Below, one piece after another: positions 1-5,961 of a stretch of 13,794 nt of DNA. The DNA is taken from assembly GCA_015661465.1 (NCBI GenBank), contig DQVZ01000185.1:1-13794 (forward strand). Reading direction: 5' to 3'. Under the pieces are notes generated by a model. The model was not told the origin of the DNA. It ran no database searches and saw nothing but the letters and a program-made list of their open reading frames with translations. This DNA is from Aquifex aeolicus. Lineage in GTDB: Bacteria; Aquificota; Aquificia; Aquificales; Aquificaceae. Both the position numbers and the translations under genes were made by a program. How positions within the stretch are numbered: the first letter of the stretch is position 1; each line of letters opens with the position of its first letter.

Positions 1-645
1 GAAATAGGTGGTACAGACCAGAAGTTTAACCTTTTAATAGGAAGGGATATTCAAAGGGAGTACGGGCAGGAACCTCAAGTTTGCATAACACTTCCGCTTC
101 TCGTAGGACTTGACGGAACAAGAAAAATGTCAAAATCCTACGGGAACTACGTGGGAATAACGGAAGAACCTAAGACTATGTTTGCCAAGATTATGTCAAT
201 TCCCGATGAGATAATGTGGGACTGGTATTTACTCCTCACAGACCATACGAAAGAGGAAATAGAAAAAATGAAGAAAGATACGCATCCGATGGAGGCTAAA
301 AAAAACCTTGCTCATACTATAGTAAAGAGATTTCATTCGGAAGAAGAAGCTAAGCAGGCGAAAGAATGGTGGGAAAAAACATTTTCCCAAAGAGAATTTC
401 CCGAAGATGCACCCGTTGTTGAACTCTCTGAAAGCAAAGTAAAAGCGGTAGATTTCTTAGTCAAAATAGGTGCAGTAAAATCTAAAAACGAAGCCAGAAG
501 GATTATACAAGGTGGAGGTCTAAAGGTAAACGGTGAAAAGATAACTAATCCTAATGAGGAGATATTAATCGACGGAGAAGTTAGGGTAAAAGTGGGCAAG
601 AAAAAATTTTATAGAGTTGTAAATAAGGACACCTTAAGGAGGTAG
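1..645 (+). CDS. tyrS: Tyrosyl-tRNA synthetase, C-terminal part (5' end outside window)
   Basis: Attaches tyrosine to tRNA-Tyr in the cytoplasm using ATP. The frame is open from base 1, so the start and the N-terminal HIGH-type signature lie upstream of the window. Visible are the GGTDQ stretch of the class I catalytic core (codons 3-7), the KMSKS ATP-binding loop at 124-138 followed by YGNY, a helical anticodon-recognition region, and a C-terminal S4 RNA-binding domain at about 439-570 ([15 protein letters not shown], then GGGLKVNG), which is usual for bacterial TyrRS. The gene ends with TAG at 643-645. Its last codons lie within one arm of an 11-bp inverted repeat (625-635 with 678-688), and a Shine-Dalgarno sequence for the next reading frame overlaps its end. 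Confidence 0.97.
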   Translation, partial: EIGGTDQKFNLLIGRDIQREYGQEPQVCITLPLLVGLDGTRKMSKSYGNYVGITEEPKTMFAKIMSIPDEIMWDWYLLLTDHTKEEIEKMKKDTHPMEAKKNLAHTIVKRFHSEEEAKQAKEWWEKTFSQREFPEDAPVVELSESKVKAVDFLVKIGAVKSKNEARRIIQGGGLKVNGEKITNPNEEILIDGEVRVKVGKKKFYRVVNKDTLRR

Positions 646-688
646 TCAAATGATAACAAATAGTAGCTTTAACCCTCAAGGTGTCCTT
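625..688 (+). repeat. 11-bp inverted repeat spanning the tyrS stop
   Basis: AAGGACACCTT (625-635) is the exact reverse complement of AAGGTGTCCTT (678-688). The 42-base loop holds the tyrS stop, the sequence AAGGAGG (636-642) and an ATG at 650. A further pairing of GAGG (639-642) with CCTC (674-677) could cover part of that Shine-Dalgarno sequence. This may be a hairpin that limits initiation at 650 or stabilises the tyrS mRNA end. No U-tract follows directly, so it is not a classic intrinsic terminator. Confidence 0.7.
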
Positions 689-877
689 CGCTACCCCTTC
701 AAAAGGGGTAGGAACTACTACTCCCTATTCCCGCTTTTAGCGGGAACTCGGGAGATACTTGCAAAGTCTAACCCCGCGGGGCTTGGGTCTCTGAAAAGAC
801 CCTCTATGTTTCATTTTAATACTTTTGATAAAGTTTGCAACCAAAATTTTAAACAGTTTGTAGGAGGAATAAAATGA
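650..877 (+). CDS. Possible 75-codon reading frame in hairpin-rich DNA
   Basis: I do not recognise this product. In favour of translation: a perfect AAGGAGG Shine-Dalgarno sequence sits 7 bases before ATG 650, and the TGA (875-877) overlaps the ATG of the next reading frame as ATGA, the arrangement of translationally coupled genes. Against: the frame runs through at least four hairpins, and its composition (many Asn, Ser, Phe, Pro, Gly and Arg) is unlike the Lys/Glu-rich neighbours, as expected if the DNA is conserved as RNA structure instead. There is no membrane segment or known motif. It could be a leader peptide, a small basic protein, or the tail of a lost gene such as an IS605-type tnpB. 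I cannot choose between these. Confidence 0.3.
   Translation: MITNSSFNPQGVLRYPFKRGRNYYSLFPLLAGTREILAKSNPAGLGSLKRPSMFHFNTFDKVCNQNFKQFVGGIK
691..845 (+). ncRNA. Candidate structured RNA or mRNA leader with serial hairpins
   Basis: A run of local stems lies between tyrS and the small membrane-protein gene. 691-699 pairs with 703-711 (9 bp, CAA loop). 728-734 pairs with 740-746 (7 bp, TTTTA loop), wrapped by 721-725 with 750-754. There is a CCCCGCGGGG palindrome at 772-781, and 785-790 pairs with 797-802 (6 bp). A possible enclosing helix joins TTGCAAA (759-765) to TTTGCAA (834-840). The segment is more GC-rich than its surroundings, which is typical of structured RNA in hyperthermophiles. It could be a cis-regulatory leader for the gene at 874, a free small RNA, or a relic transposon end. 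I do not recognise a known riboswitch, tmRNA, 6S RNA or RNase P RNA in it. Confidence 0.5.
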
Positions 878-1029
878 AGGGGGAAGCCCTTTTGTTTATG
901 CTATTTTCCTGGATGCTTATATGCTCCCTCTCGGTATACTGTTTTACAATGCTTTTTACCCGTCCCGAGGTAAAACAAAAAATTCACCACGAGGATATGC
1001 TGGAAGAAGAACCTGAAGAAATTACGTGA
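874..1029 (+). CDS. 51-residue single-pass membrane protein
   Basis: ATG 874 follows TAGGAGG (861-867) at a spacing of 6 bases, one of the best ribosome-binding sites in the window. The protein has a short N-terminus (MKGEA), one hydrophobic helix at about residues 6-28 (LLFMLFSWMLICSLSVYCFT and on), then a charged cytosolic tail with TRPEVKQ and an acidic run EEEPEE. Size and layout resemble small accessory subunits encoded beside sodium-coupled transporters of the NSS type, but no transporter gene follows here. That resemblance is a weak inference from general appearance. Its start overlaps the stop of the reading frame at 650-877, and hairpin-rich sequence lies just upstream, so its translation may be controlled by the leader. 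Confidence 0.65.
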   Translation: MKGEALLFMLFSWMLICSLSVYCFTMLFTRPEVKQKIHHEDMLEEEPEEIT

Positions 1030-1055
1030 TAAATTCAAAGTAGCATATTTCCTTA

Positions 1056-1615
1056 ATGGAGGTGGGGAAACCCGCTCCCCCCTCAATAGTCTACATTTTA
1101 AGGTAGCTGTTGCAACCACGGCTAAGGCCTTAGCCTATGAGATAGAGAGCTACATTAACTTTCAAAAGTTGTGAAAGTCATAGAGGATTTGCTTGGAAAC
1201 GAGAGAATTTTAACAGAAATGACTGTAAAGCATATAAGAGAAGAAATAAACTTTCCTAAAAAGAAAACAAAGTGACAAGCACCATATGGGAATGGTGGCT
1301 TAAAAATATCGAAAAAAATCTTGCAAATAAGGTTTTAGATTCTACTCCAACGAAGAACCACAAAAATGGCTTGAGGAATATGATATTCACGGTTTGTATG
1401 TGGGTTTAAATGAAAAAGGCGAAATTGTGTATTTTGAAAAGGAGCTGTTTGGAAATCTAATAGGAACCTTTGAGCTTTTAGACAATATTGTTTATGATAT
1501 CAAGCCCAAGGGGCACTACACTGTTCCTGAACTTGAACTAAAGGAAGCCTCCTTTAAAAAAGTAATCGAAACTATTAAAGAAAGATTTTTAAAAGGAGAA
1601 AAGGTGGAAGTTTAA
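1056..1615 (+). pseudogene. Frame-broken gene of unknown function
   Basis: Four reading-frame pieces lie end to end, each shifted -1 from the one before. The frames are 3 (ATG 1056 to about 1097), 2 (to about 1164), 1 (to about 1258), 3 (to about 1333), and 2 (to TAA 1613-1615). Adding a single base in the T-run 1096-1099, the A-run 1164-1167, the A-run 1258-1262 and the T-run 1333-1336 rejoins them into one frame of about 187 codons. The joined reading passes through NFQKVVKVIEDLL, FPKKENKVTSTIWEWW and NKVFRFYSNEEPQKW. The best preserved part is the last (LYVGLNEKGEIVYFEKEL, then a lysine-rich helical end). I recognise no family. The first segment is uncertain, because frame 2 is also open upstream but without a usable start. 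Decay by slippage, sequencing error, or reading through by slippage are all possible. Confidence 0.7.
1058..1079 (+). other. Hairpin with GAAA tetraloop
   Basis: 1058-1066 can pair with 1071-1079 through G-C pairs, two G-T wobbles and one A-C mismatch (1060/1077), closing a GAAA loop at 1067-1070. It lies at the start of the broken gene. A GNRA loop on a GC-rich stem is typical of stable RNA hairpins, but this one may be chance in a G/C-rich patch. Confidence 0.35.
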
Positions 1616-1655
1616 AAACAAAAATTCCCTTCTTTACTATTTCGCCTTTAATCCA

Positions 1656-1661
1656 TATAAT
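1656..1661 (+). promoter_or_regulatory. Candidate -10 box for the smpB operon
   Basis: A perfect TATAAT lies 56 bases before the smpB ATG and just after the broken gene ends. The -35 region about 17 bases upstream (TTTACT near 1633) is a weak match. Transcription would begin near 1668 and give a short leader containing the hairpin at 1670-1689. Confidence 0.45.
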
Positions 1662-1669
1662 AAAGTCTT

Positions 1670-1689
1670 GGGTTGCTCTTGGGCAGCCC
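1670..1689 (+). promoter_or_regulatory. Hairpin in the smpB leader
   Basis: GGGTTGC (1670-1676) pairs with GCAGCCC (1683-1689) over 7 bp including one wobble, with a 6-base loop. No T-run follows, so it is not a terminator. It would lie at the 5' end of the smpB transcript if the TATAAT at 1656 is used, where it could protect the mRNA. Confidence 0.4.
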
Positions 1690-1716
1690 ACCACTTTACG
1701 CTTGCTTAGGTTAGTT

Positions 1717-2190
1717 ATGGGGAAAGCCGATAAATTAGTTCCGATAGCGGAAAACAAAGAAGCAAAGGTTAAGTACGAAATCCTAGAAACCTATGAGGCT
1801 GGAATTGTATTAAAAGGGTCAGAAGTCAAATCACTTAGAAATAAAGGAACTGTGTCTTTTAAGGATAGTTTTGTAAGAATTGAAAACGGGGAAGCGTGGC
1901 TGTATAACCTCTATATAGCTCCCTATAAGTACGCAACTATAGACAATCATGACCCTTTGAGAAAAAGGAAACTACTTCTCCACAAGAGGGAAATTTTAAG
2001 ACTTGCTGGGAAGGTTCAGGAAAAAGGACTCACTATAATTCCTTTGAAACTTTACTGGAAAAACAACAAGGTGAAGGTTCTCATAGCTCTCGTAAAAGGT
2101 AAAAAACTCTACGATAGAAGAAGAGAACTTAAGGAAAAAGCTATGAAAAGAGAACTTGAGAGAGAATTTAAAGGTAAAATACATCTCTAA
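1717..2190 (+). CDS. smpB: SsrA-binding protein SmpB
   Basis: SmpB binds the tRNA-like domain of tmRNA and brings it to stalled ribosomes for trans-translation. The 157-residue protein has the usual length. It shows the family's N-terminal KKAK-like tract (ENKEAKVKY), the conserved GIVLKGSEVKSLR, the LYNLYIAPY segment, HDPLRKRKLLLHKREI, and a strongly basic C-terminal tail from KGKKLYDRRRELKEK onward that enters the decoding centre. ATG 1717 is chosen, with AGGT at 1708-1711 as a modest ribosome-binding site. A TTG at 1702 would add five residues (MLRLV) atypical of the family. It heads a six-gene operon, and the next ATG overlaps its TAA by one base. No tmRNA gene is seen in the window. Confidence 0.97.
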   Translation: MGKADKLVPIAENKEAKVKYEILETYEAGIVLKGSEVKSLRNKGTVSFKDSFVRIENGEAWLYNLYIAPYKYATIDNHDPLRKRKLLLHKREILRLAGKVQEKGLTIIPLKLYWKNNKVKVLIALVKGKKLYDRRRELKEKAMKRELEREFKGKIHL

Positions 2191-2720
2191 TGAAGCAGCT
2201 TGAAGTAGCCTTTGAGAAATTTCTATGGAAGTCAAGACTGCTTGTTTTAATAGCCGTTATATCTTCCTTAGTAGCTTCCCTTTTATTATTTCTTGCGGGT
2301 ATATACGAAATCTTTTATCCTGTCTACAAGCTTTTCAAAACGGGGGATATAGTCTTTTTTCAGAAGAAAATTCTCGCTTCTGTTATTGCTTCCTTGGATT
2401 TATTTCTAATTGCAACTTTTTTAATAATATTTTCTTTGGGTTTATATGAACTCTTTATATCAAAGATATACCCCGCGGAAATGGATGAACGCAGTTCAAG
2501 AATACTTATGGTGAGAAGCTTAGAGGACTTAAAGACAAAACTCGGGAAGATAATAGTTATGGTCCTCTCGGTTTATTTCTTTAAACAGTCCATTTACTTT
2601 GAATTTACAAAATCTCAAGACTTCCTATTTTTTGGTCTAGGTCTGGTAAGTATTGCTCTTGCCTTGTATTTATCCCATAAGGAATCCCACGAAGCCAAAA
2701 AAGAGCACGAAAATAATTGA
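2190..2720 (+). CDS. YqhA/UPF0114-type inner membrane protein
   Basis: A 176-residue protein with four predicted membrane helices at about residues 16-38, 63-89, 119-135 and 144-163. Between helices 2 and 3 is the family-like stretch with an LGLYELFISK segment and then a soluble loop ending SLEDLKTKLGK, matching the YqhA family (GYENFVS and SLKNKVA in the E. coli protein, from memory). The cellular role of the family is not established. A charged C-terminal tail (HKESHEAKKEHENN) is cytosolic by the positive-inside tendency. Its ATG shares one base with the smpB stop, pointing to translational coupling, and the stress protein gene follows after 21 bases. Confidence 0.8.
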   Translation: MKQLEVAFEKFLWKSRLLVLIAVISSLVASLLLFLAGIYEIFYPVYKLFKTGDIVFFQKKILASVIASLDLFLIATFLIIFSLGLYELFISKIYPAEMDERSSRILMVRSLEDLKTKLGKIIVMVLSVYFFKQSIYFEFTKSQDFLFFGLGLVSIALALYLSHKESHEAKKEHENN

Positions 2721-2741
2721 AAGTTGTATACTTAATATCAA

Positions 2742-3626
2742 ATGAGACTTCTCGTTCCCGTCGACTTTTCCGATATAACAAATCCGCTTCTGAGAACAGT
2801 AAAAGGGTTTGTGGATAAAATTCCTTTGGAAATCTTTTTATTGCATGTCATACCCCCCATTGTTTATTTACCTTATCCGGAAACTATGGGAATAAGCGTA
2901 ATAGACATAGAAATGCTTGAAAAAATAGAAGGAGAGAAAAAGGAAGAAGCTATTGAAAAGCTAAAAGGACTTCAAGAATTTCTAAAGCCGCATAAGACCA
3001 AAATATTCGTTGAAATAGGAGACCCCGCGGATACAATACTTGAATATGAAGATAGACTAAAGCCCGACTTTGTTTTTTTAGGAGGACATAAAAAAGGCCT
3101 AGTGGAAAAAATACTTATAGGTTCTACTACGGAAAAAGTTGTAAAGTACGGAAAGAGGAATGATTTTGTCGTAAAGGGTAGAGAGGTAAATTTTAACAAA
3201 AAAGTAGTTATAGCTTACGATTTTTCTCAAACCTGTCAAAAAGCCCTGGAGTTTGCTATAGATTTTCTAAAGAATTTCAAAGTAAAAGTGGATATTCTTC
3301 ACGTTGATGAACCTATAGGAGTTCCGTTGATTGAAAAGCTAAAAGTAAAAGTTCATGAAAGATTTGCAGAGGAAAAGAAAAAAATTTTGAGTGATTTGAA
3401 GAAAAAATTTGAAGAAAAGGAAATAGAAACAAATATCGTATATTTGGAGGGAAAGAATCCTGTAGAAGTTATAACCGATTACGTTAACAATAACGAGGAT
3501 GTTGAACTTCTTATCATAGGCTCGAAAGGATTATCTGGCCTGAAAAGGTTAATCCTGGGAAATACTGCAACGAAGCTAATCAGTAAAATAAAAAAACCTA
3601 TACTTATATACAAGGTGGTGGAATGA
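2742..3626 (+). CDS. Tandem-domain universal stress protein
   Basis: The protein has two Usp domains, at residues about 1-146 and 152-294. Each starts with a beta strand plus D-FS (LLVPVDFSD and KVVIAYDFSQ) and carries an LLHV/ILHV strand. The second domain ends with GSKGLSGLKRLILGNT, close to the ATP-binding G-2X-G-9X-G(S/T) signature but with GN for the last pair. The first has GGHKKGLVEKILIGST, where the second glycine is lysine, so the two halves may differ in nucleotide binding. Proteins of this family help survival under stress; the ligand here is unknown. No clear ribosome-binding site is seen. TATACT (2729-2734) just upstream might be an internal -10 box. The stop overlaps the next gene as ATGA. 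Confidence 0.9.
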   Translation: MRLLVPVDFSDITNPLLRTVKGFVDKIPLEIFLLHVIPPIVYLPYPETMGISVIDIEMLEKIEGEKKEEAIEKLKGLQEFLKPHKTKIFVEIGDPADTILEYEDRLKPDFVFLGGHKKGLVEKILIGSTTEKVVKYGKRNDFVVKGREVNFNKKVVIAYDFSQTCQKALEFAIDFLKNFKVKVDILHVDEPIGVPLIEKLKVKVHERFAEEKKKILSDLKKKFEEKEIETNIVYLEGKNPVEVITDYVNNNEDVELLIIGSKGLSGLKRLILGNTATKLISKIKKPILIYKVVE

Positions 3627-5260
3627 GGAAGTTTATACTCACTCTATCCTTCTTCGGTTTCAGTTTATCCAACTCTTACTTTGATGCTCTAATGTGTTCC
3701 TACTCTTTGGACAAACCTCAAGTAGCCGAGGTGTACTGTCTTAGGGCTATAGAAGGGTTCCGTTCTCCAGAACTTTACAAAGATACGATAAAAGTTCTCC
3801 TCAGACAGAAAAAATATGGTAAAGCTGAAGAGATAGCAAAGGAATTTCTTCAGGTTCATCCGAACGAAGAAGAAGCGTATATATATCTTTACAATATCTA
3901 TAAAATCCTCGGTAAAGATGAAAAAGCCCTGAAGGTCATAGAAGAGGCTTATAAATCCTTTCCCTACGATGTAAGAATACTTCTTTTCCTCGTTGATGAA
4001 TACCTAAAAGGAAAAGATATAGATAAGGCTAAGAAGATTTTAAAAGAGTATTTGAATACAAATCCAAACAGTCCTCTACCTTATTACCTTCTCGGGCGTG
4101 TTTATATAATGGAAGGAAATACTCCTAAAGGTATAGAGTTTTTTGAAAAAGCGTTAAAAATTCATAAATACTATGCTCCCGCGGTTCTTTCATTGGGAGG
4201 TTTATACGAAAAACAAAAGAAATATTCCGAGGCGGAAGAGCTGTATAAAGAGCTTCTAAAACAGAAGCCTAATAACGTAGCTATACTTGAAAGGCTCGCA
4301 AAGCTTTACACAGCTTCGGGAAAATTAGAGAAAGCTAAAGAGGTTTACGAAAAACTATTAAAATTGTCTCCCGAAAATACGACCTATAAAACGGAATACG
4401 CACTCCTCCTTCTGAGCATAGGGGAATTTTCAAAGGCTAAGAAATTGCTCGCTGAAGTTTACTATACAAACCCGAGGAATCCCAACAACGCTTTTTCTTA
4501 CGCTCTTGCATTAGAAGCAAACAACGAGCTTGAAGAGGCGAAACGGATTTATGAAAAGCTTTTAAATCGATTCCCGAATAACGTAAAAATTATAGAAAGA
4601 CTTGCAGGGGTTTACCTGAGTATAGGGAATTATCGCGATGCAAAACGCCTAATAGATAAGGGGAAAATCCTAAGTCCTAAGAAAAAGACATTTCTGTTTC
4701 TGGAAGCAGAGTATTACGCAAAAACAGAGAAATACGATAAAGCTCTCGAAATTTTAAAAAAATTAGAGGAAGAAAACCCTAAAAATCCACGGGTTTACTT
4801 TATGAAGGCTTACATATATGACCATATGAAAAACTATAAAAATGCCGAGGAAGCCTTAAGGAAGGCAATAGAACTCGACCCCGAAGACCCCGATTTTTAC
4901 AATTATCTAGGATATTCACTTCTCCTGTGGTACGGCGATAAAAGAGTTGACGAAGCAGAGAAGCTAATAAAAAAAGCTCTTGAACTTGACCCTGATAATC
5001 CTGCTTACATAGACAGTATGGGCTGGGTCTATTATATGAAAGGTCAGTACGATAAAGCTATGCAGTACCTTCTCAAAGCTCTGGGAATGGTTTACGATGA
5101 CCCTGTTGTTAACGAACATGTAGGAGATGTTCTTCTGAAATTCGGCCATAAAGAAGAAGCTAAAAGGTACTACAATAAAGCTCTAAAACTCCTTGAACAA
5201 GGAAAACAAGGAGAAAGGGGACAAAAGGAAAGGCTTTTTGAAAAGCTAAGAAATCTGTAA
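3623..5260 (+). CDS. Large TPR-repeat protein, probably exported
   Basis: A 545-residue protein made almost entirely of tetratricopeptide repeats, about 13-14 units from residue 48 to 525. Typical signatures recur (AEELYKELLKQKPNN, AKEVYEKLLKLSPEN, AEKLIKKALELDPDNP, DSMGWVYYMKGQYDKA). The N-terminus MRKFILTLSFFGFSLSNS looks like a signal peptide, suggesting a periplasmic or envelope location. TPR arrays mediate protein-protein contacts; the DSMGW-type unit near the C-terminus is common in TPR proteins linked to envelope assembly, so that is a possible setting, not a proven one. It starts within the end of the stress-protein gene (ATGA overlap). A small hairpin with a TTTT run (5255-5271) covers its stop and the approach to the next gene. 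Confidence 0.9.
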   Translation: MRKFILTLSFFGFSLSNSYFDALMCSYSLDKPQVAEVYCLRAIEGFRSPELYKDTIKVLLRQKKYGKAEEIAKEFLQVHPNEEEAYIYLYNIYKILGKDEKALKVIEEAYKSFPYDVRILLFLVDEYLKGKDIDKAKKILKEYLNTNPNSPLPYYLLGRVYIMEGNTPKGIEFFEKALKIHKYYAPAVLSLGGLYEKQKKYSEAEELYKELLKQKPNNVAILERLAKLYTASGKLEKAKEVYEKLLKLSPENTTYKTEYALLLLSIGEFSKAKKLLAEVYYTNPRNPNNAFSYALALEANNELEEAKRIYEKLLNRFPNNVKIIERLAGVYLSIGNYRDAKRLIDKGKILSPKKKTFLFLEAEYYAKTEKYDKALEILKKLEEENPKNPRVYFMKAYIYDHMKNYKNAEEALRKAIELDPEDPDFYNYLGYSLLLWYGDKRVDEAEKLIKKALELDPDNPAYIDSMGWVYYMKGQYDKAMQYLLKALGMVYDDPVVNEHVGDVLLKFGHKEEAKRYYNKALKLLEQGKQGERGQKERLFEKLRNL

Positions 5261-5271
5261 AATACAGTTTT

Positions 5272-5955
5272 ATGATTTTCTATCTGCTTCCATCTGAAAA
5301 GAAACAGTCCTCTATAGACTTAATAAAGGAAGATTACTTCTCTATATGGGAAGACAGAGATAAAAATCGCTTTCCCAATTTAAACCCTTTCAGAAGGGAA
5401 ATTATAGAGGATTTTGAACTTAACCCAACACCTCTGGCACCCGCTTGGAGGAGGTATAAGGGAAGCTTTTGGGACAGTATGGAATTCTGGTGTTTACCTT
5501 CCAAAGTTCAACAGGACATAATAGACAAAGGAATTATAATCTCTCCGCTTTTTGGCCTTTTAGGAGTAAATGACCCCATTTTTAAATACAATTTAACGTA
5601 CGAAGATATATATAAAGGAAAAACCCTAAAAACTTTCTGGAAGGAAGTACTGAAAGAATTTACACCCGGTCTTTTGGAAGGAGCCACAATTTTTGATTTT
5701 ATCACAAATCGGCAGAGGGAAACTATAACTTTCCCGGAAAATGTTCAAATTATAAGATTTGAATACATAAGAAAGGATAAAAAGGTAACAAATCCAATGG
5801 CACACAGAGCGTACACTATCAGATACATAGCGGAGAAAGGTATAACTTCCGAAAGCTTGGAGAAGATAAACTTCTACGATTACAAAGTTGTAGATATAAA
5901 GAGTGAAGCCAATATCACAACTGTTGTAATGAAAGGAGAAGGTAAGTACATCTGA
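5272..5955 (+). CDS. YaaA/UPF0246-like protein, short form
   Basis: A 227-residue protein resembling the YaaA family, whose E. coli member limits iron and oxidative damage during peroxide stress. Visible family-like features are the N-terminal strand with LLPSEKKQ, the stretch SPLFGLLGVNDPIFKY corresponding to the conserved YSGRFGLLRPLD region, a following FWKEVLKEF helix, and later MAHRAYTIRYI and FYDYKVV. It is somewhat shorter than the E. coli protein (about 258 residues) and distant from it, so the biochemical role is inferred. It begins 11 bases after the TPR gene with no clear Shine-Dalgarno sequence and is followed 6 bases later by rtcA. Confidence 0.72.
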   Translation: MIFYLLPSEKKQSSIDLIKEDYFSIWEDRDKNRFPNLNPFRREIIEDFELNPTPLAPAWRRYKGSFWDSMEFWCLPSKVQQDIIDKGIIISPLFGLLGVNDPIFKYNLTYEDIYKGKTLKTFWKEVLKEFTPGLLEGATIFDFITNRQRETITFPENVQIIRFEYIRKDKKVTNPMAHRAYTIRYIAEKGITSESLEKINFYDYKVVDIKSEANITTVVMKGEGKYI

Positions 5956-5961
5956 GAGGCC

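Noticed and set aside
646..1056. tmRNA, 6S RNA or RNase P RNA beside smpB
   Set aside because: No tRNA-like acceptor/TPsiC ends, no single long rod with a central bubble, and no recognisable RNase P core was found.
901..1119. Minus-strand open frame across the small membrane protein gene
   Set aside because: No ribosome-binding site, product not protein-like, and it is antisense to the better supported plus-strand reading frames.
1702..1716. TTG start five codons upstream of the smpB ATG
   Set aside because: The added residues MLRLV do not fit the SmpB N-terminus, and the ATG at 1717 has a better-placed AGGT upstream.
5255..5271. CTGTA-AAA-TACAG hairpin followed by TTTT between the TPR gene and the YaaA-like gene
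   Set aside because: Five mostly AT pairs would not hold at high temperature, and the T-run touches the next ATG; a working terminator inside this operon is unlikely.
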